From: Anaerolineae bacterium
Lineage (GTDB): Bacteria > Chloroflexota > Anaerolineae > Promineifilales > Promineifilaceae
Length of the DNA stretch: 64,000 nt
Direction of reading: 5' to 3'
NCBI GenBank assembly: GCA_030425205.1
Contig: JAUIAP010000003.1
Location: 1 to 64,000, forward strand
This document shows positions 18,159 to 27,172 of the stretch, piece after piece (the stretch's first letter is position 1; each line of letters opens with the position of its first letter). The notes under the pieces were generated by a model. It searched no databases and was not told where the DNA came from. It was given only the letters and a program-made list of their open reading frames with translations. The translations under genes were made by a program, and so were the position numbers.

Positions 18159-19415
18159 ATGAGTGATATTCAACAACAGTACGAGAATTACAAAGCACAA
18201 GGTTTGCAGCTAAATATGCAGCGCGGACAACCTTCTGATCAAGACTTCGACCTCAGTTTGCCGATGCTCAACATCATCGACAGCGAAGACGTGATCACGC
18301 CAAGCGGAATTGATATTCGCAACTATCCCGGTGGTGTCACAGGGTTGCCCGAAGCACGGGAAATGTTTTGCAAGCAGATTGGCGTGGCGCCATCAGAAAT
18401 TATCATTGGCAACAATTCAAGCCTTGAACTGATGGGCAGCATTTTGTCGTGGGCATTGCTGAAAGGCGTTAAGGGGAGCGCGAGCGGCTGGGTCACACAA
18501 TCGCCAAAGCTGATCGTGACCATTCCCGGCTATGACCGCCACTTTAAGCTGGCTGCGGCACTGGGGTTTGAGCTTGTCCCCGTCGCCATTACGGAAGAGG
18601 GGCCAAACATCGACGCAGTAGAGGAGCTGGCGGCGAATGATCCCAGCGTTAAAGGCATCTATTTTGTGCCAACGTATAGCAATCCAACGGGAGACACCAT
18701 TTCGGAGGGTGTTGCAAAGCGACTGGTCAGCATGGCAACGGCCGCGCCCGACTTCACCATATTTGCCGATGACGCCTACGCTGTGCATCACTTGGTTGAT
18801 AACCCCGCCCCTGCACCAAATCTGTTGGCGTTGGCAAAAGAGGCTGGCAATGCAGATCGTGTGATTCTATTTGGGTCAACCTCGAAGATCACGTTTGCCA
18901 GTGGTGGTATTAGCTTTGCGGGCATGAGCGAGGCCAATTTGGCCCATTGGTCAAAAGTGTTGGGGTTGCAGACGATTGGACCAAACAAGGTCGAGCAGTT
19001 GCGGCACGTACGCTTTTTGGAAAAGTATCCGGGCGGTATGGAAGGATTGATGCGCGACCATGCGAAAATTTTGAAGCCGAAATTTGATGCGGTCGAGCAG
19101 GTTTTGAGTGAAGAATTAGGCGGCACAGGGTTGGCGACGTGGACACAGCCTAAGGGTGGTTATTTTGTCAGTTTTGACACGACACGCCCTGTTGCGGATC
19201 GCGTCGTTGCGCTGGCAAAAGAGGCCGGCGTTGCGCTCACACCAGCAGGGGCAACGTTCCCCGGCGGCGTTGATCCCGACAACAAAAATATCCGCCTCTC
19301 ACCAAGCCGTCCACCTGCGCAAGAGGTCGAACAGGCGATGAGGGTGGTGGCGTGTTGTGTTAAGTTGGCATCGGCCGAATTTGACGCGGCGAAGCCACAA
19401 GCGGTTAGTGATTAG
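18159..19415 (+). CDS. class I PLP aminotransferase, subgroup Ic (aspartate aminotransferase-like)
   Basis: A 418-residue aminotransferase. It opens with LQLNMQRGQPSDQDFDLS and has YPGGVTGLPEAREMF, the PLP-contacting NNSSLELM, VPTYSNPTGDTIS (Asn/Pro pair), FADDAYAVHHL (Asp and Tyr to the PLP pyridine), the Schiff-base lysine in FGSTSKITFASGG, and RLSPSRPP with the carboxylate Arg. The motif set and the fused NMQRGQP N terminus fit the bacterial subgroup Ic aspartate aminotransferases rather than AspC or AlaT. GAGGAG lies upstream. It probably supplies glutamate/aspartate nitrogen exchange. It is a single gene, convergent with the solute-binding lipoprotein across a hairpin. Confidence 0.85.
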   Translation: MSDIQQQYENYKAQGLQLNMQRGQPSDQDFDLSLPMLNIIDSEDVITPSGIDIRNYPGGVTGLPEAREMFCKQIGVAPSEIIIGNNSSLELMGSILSWALLKGVKGSASGWVTQSPKLIVTIPGYDRHFKLAAALGFELVPVAITEEGPNIDAVEELAANDPSVKGIYFVPTYSNPTGDTISEGVAKRLVSMATAAPDFTIFADDAYAVHHLVDNPAPAPNLLALAKEAGNADRVILFGSTSKITFASGGISFAGMSEANLAHWSKVLGLQTIGPNKVEQLRHVRFLEKYPGGMEGLMRDHAKILKPKFDAVEQVLSEELGGTGLATWTQPKGGYFVSFDTTRPVADRVVALAKEAGVALTPAGATFPGGVDPDNKNIRLSPSRPPAQEVEQAMRVVACCVKLASAEFDAAKPQAVSD

Positions 19416-19458
19416 TGGTAAGAGGTACGCTGTATTATTGGCCTAATCTATAGAACGT

Positions 19459-19485
19459 GTGCGTAGTGTGTCACGCACTACGCAC
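19459..19485. repeat. GTGCGTAGTG hairpin between convergent genes
   Basis: GTGCGTAGTG (19459-19468) pairs with CACTACGCAC (19476-19485). The same kind of GTGCGT-based hairpin separates another convergent pair at 56685-56715. It has no T tract and may be a repeat-derived transcription barrier. Confidence 0.65.
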
Positions 19486-19509
19486 CACGTCTTAAACTCC
19501 CCTTTCTTG

Positions 19510-21021
19510 CTACTCCCCAACCGTCACGCGATGCCATTGCGGAATACCCACAGGGGTCAATACATACCCCTGCACACGTGGCTGCACCAAAATTGACGCG
19601 ATCCCATGTGAGACAAAAACATAGGCCGCCTCGTCGATGATCTGGTTTTCGACGTTGGCGTATTGCTGGAGGCGCGTTTGCACATCAGGTTCGATGCGTG
19701 CCGCTTCGAGTTGCGCGTCGATGGTTGGATTGGCGAAGCGTCCCCAATTTTGTGGGGAGCGACTATGAAAGAGAATGTCGAGAAAGTTTTGCGGATCGAC
19801 ATAATCGGCACACCAGCCATAGTTGAAGAAATGCCCCATCTCCCCCGCATAAAGACGCGGCGCATAGTTAAAGGGTTCGATCAGTTCGGCTTCAATTTGA
19901 ACCCCTAAAACCTCCTGCCACATCGAGATAGCAGCGGTGGGCAAGCCGCCCACATCGCTGTACCCAGAGGAGGTGAAGGTTAGAGGCTGGCTCATGTCAT
20001 AGCCACTTTCGGCGAGCAGTTGGCGTGCCAGACCGGGATTGAATGGATAGACGTCGCGCACGACAAAGCCCGGCATTCCGGGCGGCAGGACACCATTAGA
20101 CGCCAGCGCACCATCGCGGTAAAGCCCTTCTGTGATGCGCTCTTTGTCGAGTGCGTAGTTAAATGCCTGCCGCACGCGCACGTCGTCAAATGGGGGCAAG
20201 GTGTTATTGAGACCGATGAAGGTGGTGCAGAGCGAAGGGATTGTGCGGAGATCGGCCGAAAAATCCTCATTCGGATCACGTGCACGCTCCAACGTGCTCC
20301 CGCCAATTCCCACGACATCAATTTCATCTAACTCGTAGCGCGAAAGCGACAAGCCGCCATCCATCTCATACCGCACGCGGGCAACATTTCCCTGCACACC
20401 ATAATAGTCGTCGTTTTTTACCAGCTCAATCAGCACGTCATCACGCCACGTTTCGAGCTGAAAGGGGCCAGTTCCGTTGGGAGTGCGCTCCCAAGTTGGA
20501 TCGTTGACCTGCTGCTGATCGACAACAAATGCGACGGGGTAGGTCAATTTGGCGAGAAAGTAGGGCTTGGGCGCATCAATCGTGACGCGCAGCACCTTTG
20601 TGTCGAGTGCTTCGATATTGGTGATGTCGCCAAGATATGTGACGGCGGTGTCGGAACCGGTCGCAGGGTCAAGCGCACGCTCCCATGAAAATTTCACGTC
20701 GGCCGCAGTGAGATCGCGTCCATCGTGAAATCGGGCTTCTGGGTGCAGAAAAAAGGTGTATTGCGTTCCGTCGTCGCTCACATCCCAGCCGACTGCCAGA
20801 TCAGGTTGCACCTGCATATTTTGATCGAGCGTCACAACGCCCGAAAAAACCAGCCCGATCACATCGCCTGCATCCCCAAACGTGAGCGCGGGATCGAGGG
20901 TGCGCGGTTGACCGCTGCTTAGGGTAACCGTTTCGGCCGATTGTGCCTGCGTCAATAGCCCCAGCGTTGCGTTACAACCGATGAGTAGAAGAAGTAAGAG
21001 AAAAAGCGTCCAGCGTTGCAT
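19510..21021 (-). CDS. ABC transporter solute-binding lipoprotein, family 5 (Opp/Dpp-like)
   Basis: A 503-residue extracytoplasmic binding protein. The N terminus MQRWTLFLLLLLLIGC ends in a lipobox with Cys16, so the mature form is membrane-tethered. SBP_bac_5 landmarks follow: RTLDPALTFGDAGDV, FFLHPEARFHDGRDLTAADVKFSWERA, the NDPTWERTPNGTGPFQLETW segment and VRQAFNYALDKERI. Ligands of the family are oligopeptides, nickel or glycans. No cognate permease or ATPase gene lies beside it, so it depends on a distant transporter or is an orphan receptor. It carries two TCGGCCGA copies. Confidence 0.9.
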   Translation of the reverse strand: MQRWTLFLLLLLLIGCNATLGLLTQAQSAETVTLSSGQPRTLDPALTFGDAGDVIGLVFSGVVTLDQNMQVQPDLAVGWDVSDDGTQYTFFLHPEARFHDGRDLTAADVKFSWERALDPATGSDTAVTYLGDITNIEALDTKVLRVTIDAPKPYFLAKLTYPVAFVVDQQQVNDPTWERTPNGTGPFQLETWRDDVLIELVKNDDYYGVQGNVARVRYEMDGGLSLSRYELDEIDVVGIGGSTLERARDPNEDFSADLRTIPSLCTTFIGLNNTLPPFDDVRVRQAFNYALDKERITEGLYRDGALASNGVLPPGMPGFVVRDVYPFNPGLARQLLAESGYDMSQPLTFTSSGYSDVGGLPTAAISMWQEVLGVQIEAELIEPFNYAPRLYAGEMGHFFNYGWCADYVDPQNFLDILFHSRSPQNWGRFANPTIDAQLEAARIEPDVQTRLQQYANVENQIIDEAAYVFVSHGIASILVQPRVQGYVLTPVGIPQWHRVTVGE

Positions 21022-21167
21022 CCTGCAAGCGTAGCAGGTTGCCTAGAAAACGAAAAGTGCCAACATCATTCTGTAATATGCCCCTGATTCGTTCATTTGC
21101 AAATTCGATCTCGCCATTGTGGGGTAAACTACAGTTGTCTAAAACTATTCACTCAAAAGAGGTGTAA

Positions 21168-22760
21168 ATGCAGAAAGGTGTAATTGCGGCGGGAAGTGCG
21201 TTAACGGCGGAGGCGGGCGCGAAGATTTTGCGAGAAGGGGGCAACGCGGTTGATGCGGCTGTGGCGGCGGCATTTGTGTCGTTTATTGCCGAGATCGGAG
21301 TCGTACATTTAGGCGGCAGCGGGCTAGCCAACCTCTATGACGCACAATCTGGCAAAAGTGTTGTCTACGATTTTTTCAGCAACATGCCGGGTCTTGGGGA
21401 CGCAGAGAGAACACACGACGATCTCGATTTCTCCGAAACGATCGTGCGCTTTCCCGGAACGTCGCAGAGCTTTTACATCGGGCATGGATCGGTTGCGGTG
21501 CCGGGCAATGTCTTTGGATTGTGTCAGATGGCTGCCGAGCGTGGCACAATGCCGCTGCATCGCTTGCTGGAACCAGCGGTCAAGCTGGCGCGTGACGGAT
21601 TTCCGATGAATGACTTTCAAGCGGCGACCTGTCGGCTGCTGACACCGATTTACACGGCAACGCCTTCGATGCGTGAGGTCTTTTTTGAGAATGATACGTT
21701 TATCGAGGAGGGGGAACGCTTATTGATCCCCAATTTGGTGAAGACGTTACAGCGGTTGGGCGAGATGGGCGCAGAGGAGATGCGTTCTGCGGGAAGAATC
21801 GGCCGAAATCTCATCCAAGACCAAGCCAGCAAGGGGGGGCTTGTCACAGCCAAAGATTTGGATGCCTATCGTGTGTTGCAAAATCCGGCCTTGCGCGTCA
21901 CCTATCGAGATTGCGAGGTGCTGCTGCCGCCACCCTGTTCGGTCGGTGGGGTGCTGATCGCGTTCTCGTTGAAGCTGTTGCGTGAATTTGATGTCGCGGG
22001 CTTAGGAGTCAATTCGGCCGAATTACACGCCCTGCTGTTCAACGCACTGCAATTGACGGCGCGGGCACGGCGTGAGCTAGATGGGGCAGTTTTGGATGGC
22101 AGTTTCGGCCGATTTGTCGACACCTTCTTGAGCGACGCGTATATGCGTGACTATGTGCATGATTTGCAATCCGCGATGGGCGAGATGCGACCGATTTCGG
22201 CCGAACCGCCACGTCCCACCCACCCTAATACCAGCCACTTCAGCGTTCTCGATGGCAACGGTCTCGCCGTCAGCATCACGACAACGGCGGGCGAATCGGC
22301 GGGGCACATTGTCCCCAACACCGGCTTCATTCCCAACAATATGCTCGGTGAGGCCGACCTCAACCCGCTCGGCTGGCATAAATGGCAAGCGGGACAGCGG
22401 ATGCCCACGATGATGTCCCCATTAATCGTGTTGCAAAATGGCAATGTGCGGCTCGTCAGCGGCAGCGGCGGCAGCGAACGCATCCGCAGCGCACTGCTAC
22501 AAACGATCACGAACACCATCGACCATCAGTTGCCGCTTGGCAAGGCGATCAACCTGCCGCGTGTCCATGCGGAGAGAGATACGGTACAGCTAGAGTATGG
22601 GCAGGAGACGGGTGATCAGTTGGCGGCGTGGGGATTTACCGTCAATCAATGGCAGCAACCGTCGATGTATTTTGGCGGCGCACACAGCGTTGCCCATCGC
22701 GAAAATGCGCTGCGTGGTGCAGGGGACGAACGGCGGGATGGGCATGTGGCGTTTGCGTGA
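21168..22760 (+). CDS. gamma-glutamyltransferase family protein
   Basis: A 530-residue Ntn hydrolase of the GGT family. The large-subunit start has GSALTAEAGAKILREGGNAVDAAVA, and GVVHLGGSG follows near residue 45. The likely autocleavage/nucleophile Thr is in PNTSHFSVLDGNG, followed by the expected GFIPNNML segment and MSPLIVLQNG; GSGGSERI contributes the oxyanion loop. No signal peptide is visible, so a cytoplasmic enzyme is likely, unlike periplasmic GGT. It may cleave or transfer gamma-glutamyl groups of glutathione-like compounds, or be an acylase. AGAGGTG precedes the ATG. Four TCGGCCGA copies lie in the gene. Confidence 0.88.
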   Translation: MQKGVIAAGSALTAEAGAKILREGGNAVDAAVAAAFVSFIAEIGVVHLGGSGLANLYDAQSGKSVVYDFFSNMPGLGDAERTHDDLDFSETIVRFPGTSQSFYIGHGSVAVPGNVFGLCQMAAERGTMPLHRLLEPAVKLARDGFPMNDFQAATCRLLTPIYTATPSMREVFFENDTFIEEGERLLIPNLVKTLQRLGEMGAEEMRSAGRIGRNLIQDQASKGGLVTAKDLDAYRVLQNPALRVTYRDCEVLLPPPCSVGGVLIAFSLKLLREFDVAGLGVNSAELHALLFNALQLTARARRELDGAVLDGSFGRFVDTFLSDAYMRDYVHDLQSAMGEMRPISAEPPRPTHPNTSHFSVLDGNGLAVSITTTAGESAGHIVPNTGFIPNNMLGEADLNPLGWHKWQAGQRMPTMMSPLIVLQNGNVRLVSGSGGSERIRSALLQTITNTIDHQLPLGKAINLPRVHAERDTVQLEYGQETGDQLAAWGFTVNQWQQPSMYFGGAHSVAHRENALRGAGDERRDGHVAFA

Positions 22761-22770
22761 TATTGTCTCC

Positions 22771-23205
22771 CTATAACAGCGCGATTAACCCATCAGGATA
22801 GAGCGGCGGTGCGTTCTCTCCCTTAAAATATGACAGCGGCAGCCAGCGGTTGAGAAATGTCTCATCCCCCTCCTGCTCATAGCCAATCACGCACTCATCC
22901 ACATAGTAGCCATCATCGACAAAAGCTGTCTCAAAAATCAAGACGATCTCGTGCGCGACTTGCCCCTGCCACATGAAGATGTTTTCAACCGTTGCGAGAT
23001 AGCGCGGTGGAGTAATTTCGGCCTCTAACTCCTCCCAAACTTCACGATAGACCGCATCGACGCCGTATTCACCGTGTTCAATGCCGCCACCAATCGGCCG
23101 ATAACAGTATCGCCCATCCAATATCATTTCCGTCACCAAAATATGATCGTCCCGCCTAAACAGGGCGAGGACAATCGGCCGAATTTTTCTCTGTGTTTTT
23201 TTCAT
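22771..23205 (-). CDS. Nudix hydrolase
   Basis: This 144-residue protein has a Nudix box at about 40-62: G40-x5-E46-x7-R54-E55-V-W-E58-E59-L. The metal-binding Glu residues are all there, but the Gly after EExx is Glu61. It should hydrolyse a nucleoside diphosphate linked to another moiety; the substrate is unknown. The strand context YCYRPIGGGIEHGE is usual for generic ADP-ribose/NTP-type members. It is convergent with the GGT-like gene (11-base gap) and diverges from the histidine kinase. Confidence 0.9.
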   Translation of the reverse strand: MKKTQRKIRPIVLALFRRDDHILVTEMILDGRYCYRPIGGGIEHGEYGVDAVYREVWEELEAEITPPRYLATVENIFMWQGQVAHEIVLIFETAFVDDGYYVDECVIGYEQEGDETFLNRWLPLSYFKGENAPPLYPDGLIALL

Positions 23206-23245
23206 TTCTGTGTATCGACGTGTAAGGTGAAATGCAATGGCCTTA

Positions 23246-23261
23246 TAGTATTGTGATACTA
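23246..23261. promoter_or_regulatory. small inverted repeat upstream of the histidine kinase gene
   Basis: TAGTAT-TGTG-ATACTA is a perfect 6-bp inverted repeat 29 bases upstream of the kinase start, in the divergent spacer with the Nudix gene. It could be an operator; no family can be assigned. Confidence 0.3.
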
Positions 23262-23289
23262 GTACGATTATTGTAATGGAAGTAAACGC

Positions 23290-26199
23290 ATGTATCCGAA
23301 AAAGTATTCATCGATTCGTCACGCGCTGCGCGCTGCCGCAGATGCCTCCCTCAGAGCGATCTGTATCACCCTCCTATTATTCACGGGCATTATTATACTC
23401 GCCGATCTCTTTTATCCATTTTTGGGTCGGTTGCGTCCGCTACTTCTTGTGGCCTATCTGTTGCCTGCAATCACATTCATTTTGATGTGGCGGGTTCGTT
23501 CACAGGTGGCAGGTGGCGTCTTAGTGACGGCATTGTGGAGCATTATTTCGTTGAATGTCATCTTTGTCAGCGGAACCAATAGCGTCATGTTTTCCGCCTA
23601 TGTGCTGGTCATCTATTTGGCCGCATTGGTGATGCCGCGCCGACGGTGGCAGGGTGTTTGGGCGGCCAGTCTCGCTGTCGGCATCATCGTCACATGGGTC
23701 TCATGGCAGGGGATCTACGTCCCGCCCGCGACCAACGCGCCGCTTTTATGGTTCATCCCGTTTGGTCTGCTGATGGCGGGAGGCACGTTGCTTTACACAG
23801 GGACACGCCAAGTCGATTTGGCATTTGCCATGGTTCAGCAAAATAGTGCGGCACTTAACGCGGGACGAGCGTTGTTAGAGGAAAGATCGGCCGAACTTGC
23901 CACCACCAACGCGCGACTCCAGCGCGAAATTTCTGAACGAGAACAGAGCGTCCAACGGCTGCAAACGACAGAGACTGCACTGCATCACAGTGAGCGTCGC
24001 TATCGTCTCATCTTTGAAAACGATCCCAGCGCAATTCTATTGTCTGACCTAACGACGGGCCAACTCGTCGATGTCAATGAAGGCGCGCTCAAGCTGTTTG
24101 GCTTTGATCGCGCCACTCTTTTAGAAAAAAATCTCTCTGAGCTAACAACTCTCGATCAGACAACTGAGAACAATCTCTTTGCCGAGCCGACCGTTTCCGA
24201 ACACGCCATCATCAACAGCTATGGGGAACACATTCCGGCCGAAGTGCGCTCCGTCCATCTCGTCGATACAAACGGGCGAGATCTGTTGCAGAGCAGCATC
24301 GTGGATATTACAGAACGCCACTATGCGCTACGTGCATTACAGGAAAGCGAGGGGCGTTACCGTGCGCTGGTCGAAAATGCCCCTGAGGCGTTGCTCGTGC
24401 TGGATGTGCAGAACCACTGTTTTGTCGAGGTCAATCAAAAGGCAGCGACCCTCTTTGGGCTCACACGGATTGAGCTATTGGCACGTAGCGCGGAAGACGT
24501 GTTGAATCTGCCCGATCATCTCAACACGTTTGACAGGTTAGCCCAAGCGGTCGAAGAACATGATCAGTTGACGCTCGAAGTGATGCAGCGACGGGGAGAT
24601 GGGCGGGAATTTTCGGCCGAACTCTACATCACAAAACTGCCTGCGGGTAATCGTCACTTCATCCGTGTCAGCGTTTTCGATATCACAAAACGCAAGGCAA
24701 TGGAACAGCAGCATGAACGTGAAAAGGAGCAGCTTGAGCTATTAGTCTCTTCAATTCCCGGCAGTGTTCTCATCACAACGCTTGACCAAACAGGCACAAT
24801 CCTTTGGGCAAACAATGAGGTTGAGACATTAACGGGCATCGACCAAGCACAATTAATTGGGATGCCTGTCACAAAGTTTTACGCCAATATCGAATCACGC
24901 AACGAACTGTTTGAGCTACTCAGCGCCGATTCACGTTTGCGTAGCCATGAGTTTGAGGCACAGAATATCCATGGACAAGCTTTTTGGGCGCGTGCATCAC
25001 TGGCAACCATCCAATATGATGGGCAACCCTGTTTGTTAAGCATTGTCGAAAATATCGACCAAGAAAAGCGCGAGCAATTAGCGACACGTCAGGTGCAAAA
25101 GTTGGAAGGCTTGGGTGTGTTGGCGGGTGGCATCGCGCACGATTTCAATAATTTGCTCGTTGCTATTTTAGGACAATCGACGCTCGCCATGCGCAAGTTG
25201 GAAGATGAGCATCCTGCGCTGAAAAATCTAGAGAAGTCGGTGGCGGCAACGCGGCGCGCTTCCCAACTGACACGCCAAATTCTCGCCTACTCGGGTCGCG
25301 GCAGCTTCGAGTTACGCGATCTAAACTTTAACGAGATACTGCGCGAAAATTACCAGCTATTCGACACCACCTTGCCCAACCATGTTAAATATGACATTGA
25401 GTTGGGCAAGAATGTGCCGTTGATCAAGGCGGACCCGACACAGATGCAGCAGCTTGTGATGAACTTGCTGATGTATGCGGGTGAGGTTAGCGTAGATGGG
25501 GGTCGCGTTTCCGTGCAGACACGCACGCTGGTATTATCGGCCGAAACCCAATCCCAATACACCTACTACACGGGCGCACCCTTAAAACCGGGTTGCTATT
25601 TGAGTCTAACCGTGCGCGATTGCGGCGCAGGACTAGACGAAATCTGCCAAGAAAAACTGTTCGACCCCTTCATTACACCAACTGTCGCCAACAGCGGGCT
25701 AGGACTCGCGGCCGTGTTGGGGATTGTGCGTGGACATGGTGGTGGCGTGCGTGTCACAAGCTGCCATATAAATGGCACCGTCTTTGAAATCGTCTTTCCT
25801 GCGCTCAAAACTAGGCGCAAACGCGGCGCAGTTTTAGTGATCGACGATGAATTTGCCGTCCGCGAGGCGGTCAACGATATTTTATCGGCCGATGGGCTGC
25901 AAGTGCTTACCTCTAGCAGCGCCAACGATGGTCTCTCCCGCTTTGCCCAACAGCATGATCAGATTAGCCTCGTCATGCTTGACAATCGACAGGCTGAAAC
26001 GTTGCGTGGCCTGCACAAAATCGACCCCAATGTGCAGGTGTTAATTTCGGCCGATCCCGACGGGAGTTGGTATCTCACACCAGACTTACCTGTTACCGCT
26101 TACATCGAGAAACCTTACGACGCTACTACACTGACAAATGAAGTGCGTCGCCTACTCGATAACGTGGGCGCACCAATGCAATTAAAGAGAGAACCTTAA
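23290..26199 (+). CDS. membrane hybrid sensor histidine kinase with PAS domains and receiver, degenerate ATP site
   Basis: This 969-residue protein has about six membrane helices (1-180), a short coiled coil, three PAS domains (about 235-345, 350-475, 480-600), a HisKA motif with the phospho-His in GGIAHDFNNLL, an HATPase domain and a C-terminal receiver. The N box reads MNLLMYAGEV, with Tyr where the Mg-binding Asn is expected. The ATP lid lacks the usual TTKFxGRG and reads TPTVANSG. The DxGxG (DCGAG) and GLGLAAV boxes remain. The receiver keeps the Asp pair, MLD and EKP, but is shortened after the phospho-Asp. Autophosphorylation may be weak or absent. No partner regulator is adjacent. Confidence 0.85.
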   Translation: MYPKKYSSIRHALRAAADASLRAICITLLLFTGIIILADLFYPFLGRLRPLLLVAYLLPAITFILMWRVRSQVAGGVLVTALWSIISLNVIFVSGTNSVMFSAYVLVIYLAALVMPRRRWQGVWAASLAVGIIVTWVSWQGIYVPPATNAPLLWFIPFGLLMAGGTLLYTGTRQVDLAFAMVQQNSAALNAGRALLEERSAELATTNARLQREISEREQSVQRLQTTETALHHSERRYRLIFENDPSAILLSDLTTGQLVDVNEGALKLFGFDRATLLEKNLSELTTLDQTTENNLFAEPTVSEHAIINSYGEHIPAEVRSVHLVDTNGRDLLQSSIVDITERHYALRALQESEGRYRALVENAPEALLVLDVQNHCFVEVNQKAATLFGLTRIELLARSAEDVLNLPDHLNTFDRLAQAVEEHDQLTLEVMQRRGDGREFSAELYITKLPAGNRHFIRVSVFDITKRKAMEQQHEREKEQLELLVSSIPGSVLITTLDQTGTILWANNEVETLTGIDQAQLIGMPVTKFYANIESRNELFELLSADSRLRSHEFEAQNIHGQAFWARASLATIQYDGQPCLLSIVENIDQEKREQLATRQVQKLEGLGVLAGGIAHDFNNLLVAILGQSTLAMRKLEDEHPALKNLEKSVAATRRASQLTRQILAYSGRGSFELRDLNFNEILRENYQLFDTTLPNHVKYDIELGKNVPLIKADPTQMQQLVMNLLMYAGEVSVDGGRVSVQTRTLVLSAETQSQYTYYTGAPLKPGCYLSLTVRDCGAGLDEICQEKLFDPFITPTVANSGLGLAAVLGIVRGHGGGVRVTSCHINGTVFEIVFPALKTRRKRGAVLVIDDEFAVREAVNDILSADGLQVLTSSSANDGLSRFAQQHDQISLVMLDNRQAETLRGLHKIDPNVQVLISADPDGSWYLTPDLPVTAYIEKPYDATTLTNEVRRLLDNVGAPMQLKREP

Positions 26200-26317
26200 G
26201 TAGCCCCAACTTCCATGTGTGACATCCGCTCGATATCCGTTATGATCGCGTATTGACGCACAGCAATACCCCGTGCGTTGTAACACAATCGTTTAGACAA
26301 GTTGAGAGGAGAATGCG

Positions 26318-27004
26318 ATGCATAAGTCAACACGATGGCTGCTACTCGTTTGCACATTGCTACTCGCCGCATGTGGCAGTCAGCCAGTTGTCGAAGAGTC
26401 GGGTGAAGAACCTGTGCCACTTGAACACGTTTTCTACGTCGCGCCCTACACGGAGTTATGTGGCGAGGCGGAGTGCCTGCTGGTGCGCGAGACGCTCGCC
26501 GAACAATGGGAACAACGCCCAAATAACATTGATGGGTTCGTCTACGAGGCGGGGTACACCTACAAGTTACGCATCGCAGAGGTTGCAGATGAAAATGGCA
26601 CGACCTTCACACTCGTCGAAGAGTTGAGCCGTGAAGGCAGCTTCGAGAATAACGCGACCGCCGAGCCAGTCGAAAACCGCCAAACGTGGTATCTCGACTA
26701 TATGCTCACCAACGACATCTCGCTCGACACCAACATCACGCTACAATTTGGGGAATCTACGATTGCGGGTACAGGCGGTTGTAATGAATATCGGGCGAGC
26801 TTTTCGGCCGATGCTGCGGAAACAATCGTCATCGACACGATTGACGCGACGCGCCAAATGTGCAGCGAACGCGTCAGTCAACAAGAGCGCGACTTCTTCG
26901 ACGCACTCGCCATGATCAGCCAATACGAACAAACTGACAGCGGCACACTGATTTTCAAAGATTTGGCTGGACAGCCCATCCTCACATTTGTCACAAGTCG
27001 CTAA
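26318..27004 (+). CDS. lipoprotein with DUF4377-like and META/HslJ-like domains
   Basis: A 228-residue lipoprotein with signal peptide and lipobox LLAAC (Cys19). Residues about 36-110 (YVAPYTELCGEAECLLVRE, then FVYEAGYTYKLRI) fit DUF4377. Residues about 125-226 resemble the META/HslJ domain: LTNDISLDTNITLQF, the GGCNEYRASF core and TRQMCSERVSQQERDFFDAL. HslJ in E. coli is linked to novobiocin resistance and heat shock, but the biochemical role is unknown. GAGGAG lies before the ATG. It is a single gene after the kinase, with no sign of functional coupling. Confidence 0.82.
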   Translation: MHKSTRWLLLVCTLLLAACGSQPVVEESGEEPVPLEHVFYVAPYTELCGEAECLLVRETLAEQWEQRPNNIDGFVYEAGYTYKLRIAEVADENGTTFTLVEELSREGSFENNATAEPVENRQTWYLDYMLTNDISLDTNITLQFGESTIAGTGGCNEYRASFSADAAETIVIDTIDATRQMCSERVSQQERDFFDALAMISQYEQTDSGTLIFKDLAGQPILTFVTSR

Positions 27005-27172
27005 ATCGCAACGCCTTAATTTGCGACATCTCGCCAGAAACTATACAGTGCTTCATAATACGTCGCTTATCGTAGAGGTTCGATAGATGGCAGAGTGCTT
27101 GCAAGTTGCATGATTTCCAGACCATTTATCGCGCCGCCACTCCAACATCCCGCAACATGACCTCATAATCCT

